From Paenibacillus vietnamensis (GTDB lineage Bacteria; Bacillota; Bacilli; Paenibacillales; Paenibacillaceae), in assembly GCF_020169515.1 (NCBI RefSeq), contig NZ_JAHMHW010000008.1:62001-126000 (forward strand): DNA of 64,000 bases. Reading direction: 5' to 3'. Both the position numbers and the translations under genes were made by a program. Numbering within the stretch: the first letter of the stretch is position 1; each line of letters starts with the position of its first letter. The notes beneath the pieces were generated by a model. The model made no database searches and was not told where the DNA came from. It saw nothing but the letters and a program-made list of their open reading frames with translations. Shown piece by piece: positions 26,847 to 36,224 of the stretch.

Positions 26847-27031
26847 CTAACGAACTGCACCGTCGCTATCTTAGCGATTTGACCATTTTCGTGTTTCTAA
26901 GGAACTATATAATCGCTATTAAGGTGAAAAGATGCCGGTCTATCCCTATTTTCGGGTTATAAGGTTACTCCGATTCGTTACCGTCTGAAAACGTTCATTT
27001 GGGAATAAATAGCGACATATGTGTTCGTTAG
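26847..27031. repeat. 185-bp inverted-repeat-bounded intergenic element
   Basis: The left end reads CTAACGAAC, then GTCGCTAT nine bases on. The right end gives CTAACGAAC and GTCGCTAT in the same order when read on the other strand. The interior repeats CGCTAT-type words (TCGCTATC, ATCGCTATTA) and has no reading frame. From memory, similar CTAACGAA/CGCTAT intergenic elements are scattered in Paenibacillus genomes. The rest of the 26790-27142 gap holds only the terminator of the corA-like gene. Confidence 0.55.
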
Positions 27032-27072
27032 CTCTGATCCACTTACAGTATGGGGAACGCCGGTACGATTTC

Positions 27073-27133
27073 TCAAAAAAACAGCGACAGCCTGGGATTG
27101 ATTGATTATCCCATCCAAGGCTGCCGCTGTTTT
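27073..27133 (-). terminator. terminator of the corA-like gene
   Basis: Read on the minus strand, AAAACAGCGGCAGCCT pairs with the near-complement AGGCTGTCGCTGTTTT (one wobble) and runs into a T tract. It lies ten bases beyond the corA-like stop codon. Confidence 0.8.
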
Positions 27134-27142
27134 ATTGTTCCG

Positions 27143-28387
27143 CTAGCGCTTGCCGCGGTTTCGCCGCTCGGGAATGACGGGGCGTGGCTCGTCGTCCGTC
27201 TGCCCGAAGCCGTCCTGCCGCCCCGCGCCAGGGAAGAGGTCCGTCCGGTCCGCGCTGCCGAAGCCGGCTTCCCGCCTGCCGTCCTTCGTCCGGCGCGTCC
27301 CTCTCCGCTTTGAGTCCGCTTGCCCGGCAACGATTTCCGAAGGCTTGCGCCCGTTCAACAGATCGCCTGTCCAGCCTTTCTTCCAAAGCCAAACGTAGAT
27401 GACGATCGTGATGACGAAGATCGTGACAATCATCACGGGGAAGCCCCAAGGCTCTTCCTTCCAGGCGAGCTTGTTAAAGTTCGTCCCCCACAAGGAGCTG
27501 GCTACGGTAGCCGGGAGGAACATGACGGTAAAAATCGTGAGCGTCTTCATAATGTCATTGCCGCGGAAGCTGGAAATCGCGTCATCCATGGAAATCAGCG
27601 TGTCGATCTCCAGCGCGTAATGCTTCAGCAGCGCGTCGATTCTTTCCAGCTTGTGCGTAATCCGCTTGAAGCCGTCGGTTTCCGTCAGCTTCTCCATGAA
27701 CGCTTCCTTGGCGGCTCCGTGCAGCTCCCGGACGGGGATAAACAGATGGCTCCAGTGAAGCAGATCATACCGCCGTTCGAATATAATATCGATCAGCCCG
27801 GTCCGGTTCTCCCTGCGCATCGTCGCTTCCAGCTCGCCCAGCCGCTTCTCGAAGCCGTCGAGCCCCTCATGGAACGTCTCCAGGATGATGCCGACCATGA
27901 CGAACAACGCTTCCGGCGCAGAGCCGCAGCTTTCGAATTTCGAAGTGTGCTGAACGCTTTGCAAGCGCAGCGGGAGGCGCATATCGTCATGCATCGTCAG
28001 CAGCCGCTCCCTCGACAGCCAGAAATGGAAAGGCTGCACGTCGGATTGGTCCTCGCTTACCTGGAACATGAGCGTTCCGAACAGGAGAGGTTCCAAGCCT
28101 TCGGTTTCCCCGACGGTTATAATGTTGTTCCGTCTGTCGGCGCAATCGTCGATCCAGTCCCTGCATTCCGGAAATTGCCGCTTTAGCTCGTCATTTCCGC
28201 GGTCCCCCGAGCTTTTCTCTACTATTAAAGCGGCTTTCACCGCCGCTTGTCCGCCTTGTGCAGCCGAAGGCTGCTTTTGCGTATGTTTTCTGCTGGGCAA
28301 GGGCTCCTGCCTGGGAGCCTGCTGCCTTGCCTGCTGCAGTACGTGCCATTCCCATCCTGCGGGATAGCGAAGCATCCGATGGATCAT
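27143..28387 (-). CDS. CorA-family divalent cation transporter with GTN motif
   Basis: A 414-residue protein. An alpha/beta and long-helix cytoplasmic domain precedes two C-terminal membrane helices (about 305-325 and 340-358). In CorA the first helix ends in Gly-Met-Asn; here it reads SLWGTNF, so the central Met is Thr, as can occur in ZntB-type relatives. The loop KLAWKEEPWG is acidic. An unusual basic tail of about 50 residues follows the last helix (RKPSEIV onward, many Arg, Asp and Gly), where most CorA proteins end at a short basic stub. ATG 28387 has AGGAGG seven bases upstream; upstream in-frame codons to 28492 lack one. Confidence 0.8.
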   Translation of the reverse strand: MIHRMLRYPAGWEWHVLQQARQQAPRQEPLPSRKHTQKQPSAAQGGQAAVKAALIVEKSSGDRGNDELKRQFPECRDWIDDCADRRNNIITVGETEGLEPLLFGTLMFQVSEDQSDVQPFHFWLSRERLLTMHDDMRLPLRLQSVQHTSKFESCGSAPEALFVMVGIILETFHEGLDGFEKRLGELEATMRRENRTGLIDIIFERRYDLLHWSHLFIPVRELHGAAKEAFMEKLTETDGFKRITHKLERIDALLKHYALEIDTLISMDDAISSFRGNDIMKTLTIFTVMFLPATVASSLWGTNFNKLAWKEEPWGFPVMIVTIFVITIVIYVWLWKKGWTGDLLNGRKPSEIVAGQADSKRRGTRRTKDGRREAGFGSADRTDLFPGAGRQDGFGQTDDEPRPVIPERRNRGKR

Positions 28388-28570
28388 CGCTTTGCCTCCT
28401 GCTTTTCCGTTTTTTCCAAAAATCAATCTAATCTCCATCATACTCTGAACTGCTCGACTTGTACAACCTGCAGACAGGATTAGACATAACACGACTTATT
28501 CCGCGAGGAATGGGGCATACCAACTATAGCTGGAGAAACATAGATGCTACGTTTGAAGGAGGTTATCAGA

Positions 28571-29125
28571 TTGGCGAGAAAAATCGGCATATTCGATACC
28601 GAGCGGCAAGCGATCAACGCCATTCAGCAGCTGGAGCAGGCAGGCTTCGTGCCGGGCGAGCTGCGCGTGCTCACGAAGGATTCCGGGCATTCCAGAAGAA
28701 TTGAAGCGGAGTGCGACGTTCATGCGGACGAGCTGAACGAGCTGGAGGACGACTCTTCGCCGGACCGGGGCGCCGGCTTGTTCGGCGCCGGCCCGTCGGG
28801 CTATGCGGGATTGGCCGCAGCGCCGGTATTCGGCACGTCCGGTTACGGTACGCCGGCATATGCAGGCGGAGCATATCCTTTTGCCGCGGTGTTCCTTGGC
28901 AGCGACAACGGGCATTCGGAAACGCTGCATGCGCTCGGCCTCGACGACGATGAAGCGGAAGCCTGCGGCAAAGCGATTCAATCGGGCTCGGTTGTTGTCA
29001 TCGCCCAAACCGACGAGAGCATGTCGCTTTTCGACAAGGACGGCGGTCCCGATCTTTCGCGGCTTGCCGCTGCGGAGGCCGTATTTCGCGGGTGCAATGC
29101 TGCGAATATTATTTCCGGCGCATAG
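28571..29125 (+). CDS. general stress protein 17M (YflT)-like
   Basis: A 184-residue soluble protein. The N terminus ARKIGIFDTERQAINAIQQLEQAGF matches the ferredoxin-like fold of the GSP17M/YflT domain, followed by a Gly/Ala-rich linker (about 68-105) and a second alpha/beta segment with DDDEAEACGKAIQSGSVVVIAQ. In Bacillus such genes belong to the general stress response; the sequence shows no clear SigB promoter here. The TTG at 28571 is chosen because GAAGGAGG lies seven bases upstream; the ATG at 28544 precedes that site. Confidence 0.75.
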   Translation: MARKIGIFDTERQAINAIQQLEQAGFVPGELRVLTKDSGHSRRIEAECDVHADELNELEDDSSPDRGAGLFGAGPSGYAGLAAAPVFGTSGYGTPAYAGGAYPFAAVFLGSDNGHSETLHALGLDDDEAEACGKAIQSGSVVVIAQTDESMSLFDKDGGPDLSRLAAAEAVFRGCNAANIISGA

Positions 29126-29151
29126 ACGCTTAGACGAACCGACCTCAAACG

Positions 29152-29208
29152 AATAAGCCTCGTACCTGGCGAAGGTGAATCCATCGGACGCCGGATGCGG
29201 GGCTTATT
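29152..29208. terminator. bidirectional terminator-like hairpin
   Basis: AATAAGCCTCG and GCGGGGCTTATT pair across about 36 bases between two convergent genes. Confidence 0.6.
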
Positions 29209-29223
29209 TACTTTCATGCAGGT

Positions 29224-30453
29224 TTAAATGCTTGTGAGCGACGGACGGTCCAGCTTGACGATCCGGCTGAGCGGATGCTGCTCGCCGCGGATCAGATCGC
29301 GCAGCACATGGGCGGCAAGCATGCTGTAGGCTGTTCCGTTTCCTCCATAGCCGAGACAGTAATACACCTTGGGCCATTTCGGATCTTCCCCGATGAACGG
29401 CAGGCCGTCGCGGGATTCGCCGAAGGTGGCGCTCCATTCATATTCGGCAGGGGCCTGAAGTCCCGGGAACAGAGACCCGAGCTTCTCAAGCAGCCGAAGG
29501 CTTCGCTTGCGCCTGCCGGCATCGCTATGCAAAGGCTGGCCCGAATCCTCGTCTAACCCGCCGATAATGGCGCGATTGTCCGGTGTCGTGCGCAAATAGA
29601 GATAAGGCCGGGCGGTTTCCCAGATGAGAAACCGTTCATGCCAGCTTTGCAGGTTCGGCTGGACGCCTGTCACGACAGCGAACGACCGGTTCAGCTCCGC
29701 TTTGATCAGCTGCCCGCGGAGCTCCTCCGGCTCATAGCCGACGGCGTAGACTACGTGTTCGGCTTCGATTTCGAAGCCGTCCGTCGTCCTAAGATGGTAT
29801 TTTCCGTCTGTTGCTTTATGCAGAGGCACGACATCGGTCCGTTCATGAATTTGCAGACCCGCGGTGACGGCATCCTCCGCCAGCGCACTGACGTAGCGGT
29901 ACGGGTTAATCTCCGCATCGCCATGAGAGACGATAGCGCCGGGCTTTCGGAAAGGGAAATGTTCGGCAATGTCCCCCGGCAGCCAAAACTCCACGTCGAA
30001 CCCGCATGCTTTCAGCGCGTCGTACTCCTGCCGGAGCTTCGGCAGATGCTGCTCGGTCGAAGCGAAGTAGAGGCTGCTTCTTCTTTCGAACCCGACATCG
30101 ACGGAAAGGGCATTAGCTTCCGCTGCAATCATATCGATGGCTTCCCGGCAGGCCCTGTAGAAAGCCGCCGCATCGCGCTCGCCGATCCTCTTGATCAGAT
30201 CGCACAGCATAATGTCGTTCCCGGCCTGCAGCAGTCCGGTATTGGCCGAGGTGCTTCCGCCCGCAACCCTGTCCCGTTCCAGCATGACGACGGAAAGGCC
30301 GTTTTTGACGAGAATGGAGCTGCAGATGGTGCCGGTCATGCCTCCGCCGATGATGGCGACCTGTGTTTTTTTGTTTTCCCGCAAAGGCTCGTATTCCCTG
30401 GTTTTCCTAGACGTTTCGGGCCAATATAATTTGCCGGTATACAGCTCCTTCAT
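29224..30453 (-). CDS. FAD-dependent amino-acid oxidase (DAO family)
   Basis: A 409-residue flavoprotein of the D-amino-acid oxidase/glycine oxidase superfamily. The FAD-binding motif is VAIIGGGMTGTICSSIL near residue 32, followed by ERDRVAGGSTSANTGLLQ. A C-terminal GLPFIGEDPKWPKVYYCLGYGGNG motif completes the flavin site. The natural substrate is not clear; proteins of this shape include putative oxidases of amines and glycine. The ATG at 30453 has GGGAG upstream and is preferred over the GTG at 30462. Confidence 0.85.
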   Translation of the reverse strand: MKELYTGKLYWPETSRKTREYEPLRENKKTQVAIIGGGMTGTICSSILVKNGLSVVMLERDRVAGGSTSANTGLLQAGNDIMLCDLIKRIGERDAAAFYRACREAIDMIAAEANALSVDVGFERRSSLYFASTEQHLPKLRQEYDALKACGFDVEFWLPGDIAEHFPFRKPGAIVSHGDAEINPYRYVSALAEDAVTAGLQIHERTDVVPLHKATDGKYHLRTTDGFEIEAEHVVYAVGYEPEELRGQLIKAELNRSFAVVTGVQPNLQSWHERFLIWETARPYLYLRTTPDNRAIIGGLDEDSGQPLHSDAGRRKRSLRLLEKLGSLFPGLQAPAEYEWSATFGESRDGLPFIGEDPKWPKVYYCLGYGGNGTAYSMLAAHVLRDLIRGEQHPLSRIVKLDRPSLTSI

Positions 30454-30525
30454 CGTTATCACTCCCTACGGTAGTATTACCCGATTTGCGGAAGATGAAG
30501 CTTGCGGCGCTGCGGGTGTCGGCCT

Positions 30526-31395
30526 TCATTCTCCAAGCTGCTTCATCGCCTCGCGGTATGCGGTTGGGGATTGGCCGTGAAGGCGGCGGAACTGCTTAGA
30601 GAAATAAAGCGCATCCTGCAGCCCGACGGAAGCGGCGACCTGCTCGACCGTCAGCTCGGGACGCTCGCGGAGCATCCGGCGCGCCTTGTCGATGCGAAGT
30701 TTGAGCAGGAAGGTAACCGGCGAGACGCCGGTACGCTGCTTGAACAGGCGCGATAGGTACGCGCGGTTGTAGCCTAGCGATTCGGCCATTTGCTCGATTG
30801 AGACCGGATGGGCGTACTGGGTGGACAAATAATGCACGACCTGCTGGAGCAGCCGGTCTCCCTCCGCCTGCGCCGATTTCCAGGAATCGCCCGTTTCGGC
30901 TTGAAGCAGCGTTTGGTATTCGGCCAGCAACAAGTGAAGATATCCGTTCGCTTTCATATCGGAGGCAGCCCCGCCGGTGCGGAACGACTCGTAGATGCGC
31001 CGGAACAGGACGGCGGCGCGGCGCTTGTCGGGGGTGAAGACGACCTGCCGTTCCGCGCGGAATCCGGCTGCTTCGACAAGACCGGCCGCCTGCGCGCCGT
31101 GAAAGGCAACCCACCGGTAACGCCAAGGCTCTCCGCCGTCCGATTCGTAGCTGATCAGCTGCTCCGGCTCGATCAGAAACGTATGTCCCGCCTTCAGCTC
31201 ATGCGTCTGGCCGCCGCAAACGAAAACGCCTTTGCCCTGAAGGACGATATGCATCAAATAAAAGTCGTACACCTTAGGACCCAGGCGGTGCAGGGGCTTC
31301 GTCTGGCTTTCCCCGGCGAACAGCACGTGGAGGGGGCCGCGCTCGCCGTGGGCAATGACCGGATTGGAAGCGACTGTGTACATATCCTGCTGCAT
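30526..31395 (-). CDS. AraC-family transcriptional regulator
   Basis: A 289-residue protein. The N-terminal half is a cupin sensor domain (HIVLQGKGVFVCGGQTHELKAGHTFLI). The last 100 residues hold two helix-turn-helix motifs: SIEQMAESLGYNRAYLSRLFKQRTG, then TVEQVAASVGLQDALYFSKQFRRLHGQSP. The ligand is probably a sugar. It is divergent from galKET with a 201-base shared region, so it may regulate that operon; this is inference from position. Confidence 0.9.
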   Translation of the reverse strand: MQQDMYTVASNPVIAHGERGPLHVLFAGESQTKPLHRLGPKVYDFYLMHIVLQGKGVFVCGGQTHELKAGHTFLIEPEQLISYESDGGEPWRYRWVAFHGAQAAGLVEAAGFRAERQVVFTPDKRRAAVLFRRIYESFRTGGAASDMKANGYLHLLLAEYQTLLQAETGDSWKSAQAEGDRLLQQVVHYLSTQYAHPVSIEQMAESLGYNRAYLSRLFKQRTGVSPVTFLLKLRIDKARRMLRERPELTVEQVAASVGLQDALYFSKQFRRLHGQSPTAYREAMKQLGE

Positions 31396-31596
31396 TTTAA
31401 CTTTACACCTGCTTTATAAAAGGTTAGAAATGTGCCAAAAGGCTTATTTCCATAATGATAGCATGTCCAACCTTACGCGGTGAAGTCACATAAATCCATA
31501 CAATGAGCATTTTCCGCCATTTCGTTTTTGCCGATGTTCCGATATACTGAAAAAAAGAAATCCTACTACACTGATAACAAAGGAACGTGATAGCAA

Positions 31597-32769
31597 ATGG
31601 CAAACATTGACGCGCTAACACAGCAATTTATACAGCAATACGGCGGAGAGGCGGACGGCATTGCCGTATTCCACGCACCGGGCCGTGTGAACCTGATCGG
31701 CGAGCATACCGACTATAACGGCGGTTACGTATTCCCGGCCGCGCTGACCTTCGGTACGACGCTGCTGATCCGGAAGCGCGAAGACAACAAGCTTGGCCTC
31801 GCCACGACAAATTTCCCGCTGTCCAAGCAGTTCGCGATCGACGAGATTTTTTACGACGCAGCGGACGACTGGATGAACTATCCGAAGGGCATCGTGAACG
31901 AGCTTAAGCAAACCGGCGTCGAATTCAACAACGGCTACGATCTGCTGTACCACGGCGAAATTCCGAACGGGTCCGGCTTGTCCTCCTCGGCCTCGATCGA
32001 AGTCGTAACCGCTTATGCCCTTCTGAACATGGAAGGACTGCCGACCGATACGGTCAAAATCGCTCTGCTTTCGCAAAAATCGGAAAACGAGTTTAACGGC
32101 GTCCAATGCGGCATTATGGATCAGTTCGCAGTCGCCAACGGGAAGAAGGACCATGCGATTCTGCTTATGTGCGATACGCTTGAATACGACCTCGTGCCGT
32201 TTAATTCCGGCAAATACAAGCTGGTCATCGGCAATACGAACAAACGCCGCGGCCTGGTGGATTCCGCTTATAACGAGCGCCGTCGCCAATGCGAGCAAGC
32301 CGTGGAGGATCTCCGCGGAGCATTCCCTGAGCTGACGCTGCTCGGTCAAATCAGCCTGGAGCAGTTCAATTCCGCCAAACATCTGATCAAGGACGATACC
32401 GTCCGGGCACGCGCTCAGCACGTCGTGGAAGAAATCGACCGCGTGCTGCAATCGATGGCCGCGCTTAAAGCCAATGACCTGGAGCAGTTCGGCCGCCTGA
32501 TGAACGGCTCGCACGATTCGCTTCGCGACCTGTATGAAGTGACCGGACCGGAGCTTGATGCGATGGTTGCGGCGGCGCGCGAAGTGCAGGGCGTGCTCGG
32601 CTCGCGTATGACAGGCGCAGGCTTCGGCGGCTGCACCGTGTCGCTGGTTCATGAGGACAGCATCGAAGCGTTCAAGGAAGAGGTAGGCCGCAAGTATACC
32701 GAGGCAACCGGTTTAACCGCCGATTTCTACGTCTGCTCGATCGGCAACGGCGTAGAACGGCTGGTTTAA
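31597..32769 (+). CDS. galK: galactokinase
   Basis: A 390-residue GHMP kinase that phosphorylates galactose at C1, the first committed step of the Leloir pathway. APGRVNLIGEHTDYNGGYVFP is the substrate-binding signature, IPNGSGLSSSASIEV is the ATP-binding motif, and GAGFGGCTVSLV is motif 3. Length matches the family. AAGGAACGTG precedes the ATG. galE and galT follow on the same strand. Confidence 0.97.
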   Translation: MANIDALTQQFIQQYGGEADGIAVFHAPGRVNLIGEHTDYNGGYVFPAALTFGTTLLIRKREDNKLGLATTNFPLSKQFAIDEIFYDAADDWMNYPKGIVNELKQTGVEFNNGYDLLYHGEIPNGSGLSSSASIEVVTAYALLNMEGLPTDTVKIALLSQKSENEFNGVQCGIMDQFAVANGKKDHAILLMCDTLEYDLVPFNSGKYKLVIGNTNKRRGLVDSAYNERRRQCEQAVEDLRGAFPELTLLGQISLEQFNSAKHLIKDDTVRARAQHVVEEIDRVLQSMAALKANDLEQFGRLMNGSHDSLRDLYEVTGPELDAMVAAAREVQGVLGSRMTGAGFGGCTVSLVHEDSIEAFKEEVGRKYTEATGLTADFYVCSIGNGVERLV

Positions 32770-32814
32770 TACTTACAAATATAAAAATATAGCGAGTGGA
32801 GAGGAGATTGTACG

Positions 32815-33804
32815 ATGGCAGTATTAGTGACAGGTGGAGCAGGTTATATTGGTTCTCATGCAGTAGCCGCATTGCAGGAGCGCGGGGAGGAAATCGTCGT
32901 CGTCGATAATCTTCAGCAGGGGCACCGCCAGGCGCTCCTCGGAGGCAAGCTTTACGAAGGGGATCTTCGCGACGCGGCGTTTCTGGACACCGTGTTCCGT
33001 GAAAACGACATCGACGCGGTCATTCATTTCGCTGCCAATTCGCTGGTCGGCGAGAGCATGAAGGATCCCGGCAAATACTATCACAACAACGTCTTCGGTA
33101 CGCTTTGCCTCCTGGAGAAAATGAACGAATACAACGTCCGCAAAATCGTATTCTCGTCGACGGCGGCAACGTACGGCGAGCCGGAAAACGTGCCGATCGA
33201 CGAATATGACCGCACGCTTCCGACGAATGCTTACGGCGAAACGAAGCTGGCCATGGAAAAAATGATGAAATGGTTCGACGTTGCCCACGGCATCAAATTC
33301 GTGTCGCTTCGTTATTTCAATGCCGCCGGCGCGCATGAGAGCGGGAAAATCGGCGAGGACCACAGTCCCGAAACCCATCTCATTCCGATCGTGCTGCAGG
33401 CTGCGCTCGGCCAGCGCCCTCATATATCGGTGTTCGGCGACGATTACAATACGCCGGACGGCACCTGCATCCGCGACTATATCCATGTCAGCGACCTTGC
33501 GGACGCACACGTGCTGGCGGTGGACCGTCTGCGCAGCGGAGCGGAAAGCTCCGTATACAACCTGGGCAACGGAACCGGCTTTTCGGTTAAGCAGGTTATC
33601 GATATCGCCCGCGCCGTTACCGGCAGGGAAATTCCGGCCGTCATCGAAGAGCGGCGCGCAGGCGACCCTGCCGTACTCGTCGCTTCCTCCGACCGCGCAC
33701 GCTTGGAGCTGGGCTGGAATCCGAAGCGCGATAAGCTGGAGGACATCATTAGAAGCGCCTGGAACTGGCACGAAGCCAATCCGAAGGGCTATAACGACAA
33801 ATAG
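32815..33804 (+). CDS. galE: UDP-glucose 4-epimerase
   Basis: A 329-residue NAD-dependent epimerase interconverting UDP-galactose and UDP-glucose. The Rossmann motif GGAGYIGSHAV (residues 7-17), SSTAATYGEP and YGETK carry the Ser/Thr and Tyr-Lys catalytic residues, and RYFNAAGAHESG is the GalE signature. It sits 45 bases after galK and 32 bases before galT, with GGAGAGGAG upstream of the ATG. Confidence 0.96.
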   Translation: MAVLVTGGAGYIGSHAVAALQERGEEIVVVDNLQQGHRQALLGGKLYEGDLRDAAFLDTVFRENDIDAVIHFAANSLVGESMKDPGKYYHNNVFGTLCLLEKMNEYNVRKIVFSSTAATYGEPENVPIDEYDRTLPTNAYGETKLAMEKMMKWFDVAHGIKFVSLRYFNAAGAHESGKIGEDHSPETHLIPIVLQAALGQRPHISVFGDDYNTPDGTCIRDYIHVSDLADAHVLAVDRLRSGAESSVYNLGNGTGFSVKQVIDIARAVTGREIPAVIEERRAGDPAVLVASSDRARLELGWNPKRDKLEDIIRSAWNWHEANPKGYNDK

Positions 33805-33836
33805 AGTTGCTGCTTGAGTGAAAGGAGCTACACCCC

Positions 33837-35423
33837 TTGGCAAAAGAACAACAGGTACCTACTCAAAACGAAACGCTGCTGCTCATCGAACGGCTGCTGC
33901 AATTTGCCCTGCAGCGCGGCCTGGTGGAGGAGCTTGACCTGAGCGCGGCGCGCAACGCGCTGCTTGACCAGTTCCGGTTTACGGAGCCTTACGTCGGAAC
34001 GGTTCCGCAGGAGCGGCTGGAAAGTCCGGTTACTCTTCTGGAGCCGCTGCTCGATTACGGCTTTTCGATCGGTCTGATTCCGGACAATACGACGACCTAC
34101 CGCGACCTGCTGGACGCCCGCATTATGGGGCTGCTGCTGCCGCGCCCGTCAGAGACAAATGCGGCTTTCCGCCGCAAGGCGGAGGCGGAAGGGCTGCATG
34201 CGGCGACGGACGCGTTCTACAGCCTGAATATCGATTCGAACTACATCCGGATGGACCGGATCCGTAAAAATCAATATTGGCTGCATGAGACGGAATACGG
34301 CAAGCTGGAAATAACGATCAACCTGTCGAAGCCGGAGAAGGATCCGAAGGAAATCGCGCTGCTGAAGACGCTGCCGCAGGCGGCTTACCCGAAATGTCTG
34401 CTCTGTGCGGAAAATGTCGGCTACGCGGGCCGTCCCGATCACCCGGCCCGCCAAAACCTGCGTGTCCTGCCGCTTACGCTGCAAGACGAGCAGTGGTATT
34501 TCCAGTACTCGCCTTACGTGTACTACAACGAGCACAGCATTATATTTAAAGGCGCTCATGAGCCGATGGTCATTTCGCATGCGTCATTTGCGCGGCTGCT
34601 CGATTTCGTCGAGCAGTTCCCGCATTATTTTATCGGCTCGAATGCGGATTTGCCGATCGTCGGCGGCTCCATTCTGAGCCACGACCACTTCCAGGGCGGC
34701 CGTCATGTTTTCCCGATGGAGGCGGCCGGAACGGAAGCGAGCTTCGCCGATCCGTCGCTGCCGGGCGTGCGCTTCGGAATCGTCAGCTGGCCGATGTCGG
34801 TCGTGCGCGTGAACGGCACCTCCAAAGCCGATGTCCACCGCGCGGCATGCAGGCTGCTCGACGAATGGCGCGCATACAGCGATCCGTCCGCGGACGTGCT
34901 TGCTTTCACCGGGCAGGCCGACGGCACGCGGATTCCGCATAATACGATCACGCCGATTGCGCGGCTGCGCGACAACGGGGAATACGAAATCGATCTGGTG
35001 CTGCGCAACAACCGTACGAGCGAGGAGCATCCGGACGGTATTTTCCATCCGCACCAGGAGCTGCACCACATCAAGAAGGAAAATATCGGCCTCATCGAGG
35101 TGATGGGCCTGGCGGTGCTGCCTGGACGTCTGAAAGACGAGCTGGAGCAGATCGCCGCTTATTTGACGGAAGGAAATCAGTCTTCGCCGGAGGAGCTGGA
35201 GGATGCGTCCCATCCGCTGCACAAGCATGCGGAATGGCTGCGTACGCTGATCGCCCGCTACGGCAGGAGCGCGGCGTCTGAGCAGGCGAAAGCGGCCGTC
35301 GAAGCGGAGACGGGCGAGAAATTCCTTCAGGTGCTGAAGGATGCGGGCGTTTATAAGCGGACGTCCGAAGGAGCCGAAGCGTTTGAACGGTTTCTCTTGT
35401 CAGTCGGGTTGAAGAGAGCATAA
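33837..35423 (+). CDS. galT: UDP-glucose-hexose-1-phosphate uridylyltransferase, Bacillus-type
   Basis: A 528-residue GalT of the Firmicute class II family (about 500 residues, longer than the E. coli type). The enzyme exchanges UMP between UDP-glucose and galactose 1-phosphate. GGSILSHDHFQGGRH carries the His residues of the active site and CLLCAENVGYAGRPDHPARQN is a family landmark. The start is TTG at 33837, with AAAGGAG upstream. Last gene of the operon. Confidence 0.96.
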   Translation: MAKEQQVPTQNETLLLIERLLQFALQRGLVEELDLSAARNALLDQFRFTEPYVGTVPQERLESPVTLLEPLLDYGFSIGLIPDNTTTYRDLLDARIMGLLLPRPSETNAAFRRKAEAEGLHAATDAFYSLNIDSNYIRMDRIRKNQYWLHETEYGKLEITINLSKPEKDPKEIALLKTLPQAAYPKCLLCAENVGYAGRPDHPARQNLRVLPLTLQDEQWYFQYSPYVYYNEHSIIFKGAHEPMVISHASFARLLDFVEQFPHYFIGSNADLPIVGGSILSHDHFQGGRHVFPMEAAGTEASFADPSLPGVRFGIVSWPMSVVRVNGTSKADVHRAACRLLDEWRAYSDPSADVLAFTGQADGTRIPHNTITPIARLRDNGEYEIDLVLRNNRTSEEHPDGIFHPHQELHHIKKENIGLIEVMGLAVLPGRLKDELEQIAAYLTEGNQSSPEELEDASHPLHKHAEWLRTLIARYGRSAASEQAKAAVEAETGEKFLQVLKDAGVYKRTSEGAEAFERFLLSVGLKRA

Positions 35424-35440
35424 TCCCATAAGTAACGGAA

Positions 35441-35490
35441 CGAAAACCTTCGGAAGCGTGCTGACAGCAGACGTGAATGAAGGTTTTCGT
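35441..35490 (+). terminator. terminator-like hairpin after galT
   Basis: CGAAAACCTTC and GAAGGTTTTCG form an 11-base stem with a long loop. The T tract is short (TTTGC), so termination strength is uncertain. Confidence 0.6.
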
Positions 35491-35660
35491 TTGCTAAAGA
35501 GATCGTTTTCCGGATTTATTTTGATAAAAGAAAAGATGTCTAGTACAAAAGTCATGATATTATATTAATTTGTAATAGGCCAAAATTTATGGTATTTTTT
35601 AAAATAAAAAGAATTAATATTATTGATATTTTCCTGAAACTAGTTATCGGAGGGATAGAA

Positions 35661-36113
35661 ATGTCCGAAAAAATGCTGCCGTTAGACGAATTTTTGAAGC
35701 TTGGCACTGACGAGCAGGTTGAAAAGCTGAAGCGCTGGAAGATGGATTACACGCTGAAGGATATTCGCGAGGCTTGGAATTTCAAGCATTCTGCGCAATA
35801 TTATATGCTTCTTAAGAAGCTTCGTATTTATGAAAGAGTCGTCAATAAGTCGGATAAGTTTTATCCGGTTCAAGAGCAGCTGCCAAGAGGGGGCGCCGGG
35901 GCAGAGCGCGGCTGGGCCGGAGGACAGGAAGGCTACGCCGGGCGCAAGCTGCCGTCGGACAGCTTCGATTACAACCTGAATACGACGCTGAGCGGCCCCG
36001 AGCTGGCCGATAAGCTGGAAAGAATCGCACATTTCCTGAAGGGCGAGCACAAGAATGTGACGATTAAGCTCTCGATTGAAGGCGCCGAGGCTGAGGCGGA
36101 GGAAACGGAATAA
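35661..36113 (+). CDS. hypothetical protein, possible N-terminal HTH
   Basis: A 150-residue charged protein. Residues about 15-60 (LKRWKMDYTLKDIREAWNFKHSAQYYMLLKKLRIYERV) are helical and could form a winged or MerR-like DNA-binding motif. A Gly-rich linker follows, and then the amphipathic tail LADKLERIAHFLKGEHKNVTIKLSI. No membrane segment. CGGAGGG before ATG 35661 fixes the start. Family not recognised. A single-gene unit with a terminator behind it. Confidence 0.65.
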   Translation: MSEKMLPLDEFLKLGTDEQVEKLKRWKMDYTLKDIREAWNFKHSAQYYMLLKKLRIYERVVNKSDKFYPVQEQLPRGGAGAERGWAGGQEGYAGRKLPSDSFDYNLNTTLSGPELADKLERIAHFLKGEHKNVTIKLSIEGAEAEAEETE

Positions 36114-36116
36114 ATA

Positions 36117-36163
36117 AAAAGAACCGGGATATGCGCTGCGTAAGCTTATCCGGTTCTTTTTTA
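36117..36163 (+). terminator. Rho-independent terminator
   Basis: AAAAGAACCGG and CCGGTTCTTTT pair around a long loop and run into TTTTTT. It may also act on the minus strand for the converging yfkK-like gene. Confidence 0.8.
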
Positions 36164-36224
36164 TGCTTTTGTGTGTTCATTTGAAAAGAAATGTCTGATA
36201 ATGGAATAAAATGTAGAAAAAAAA

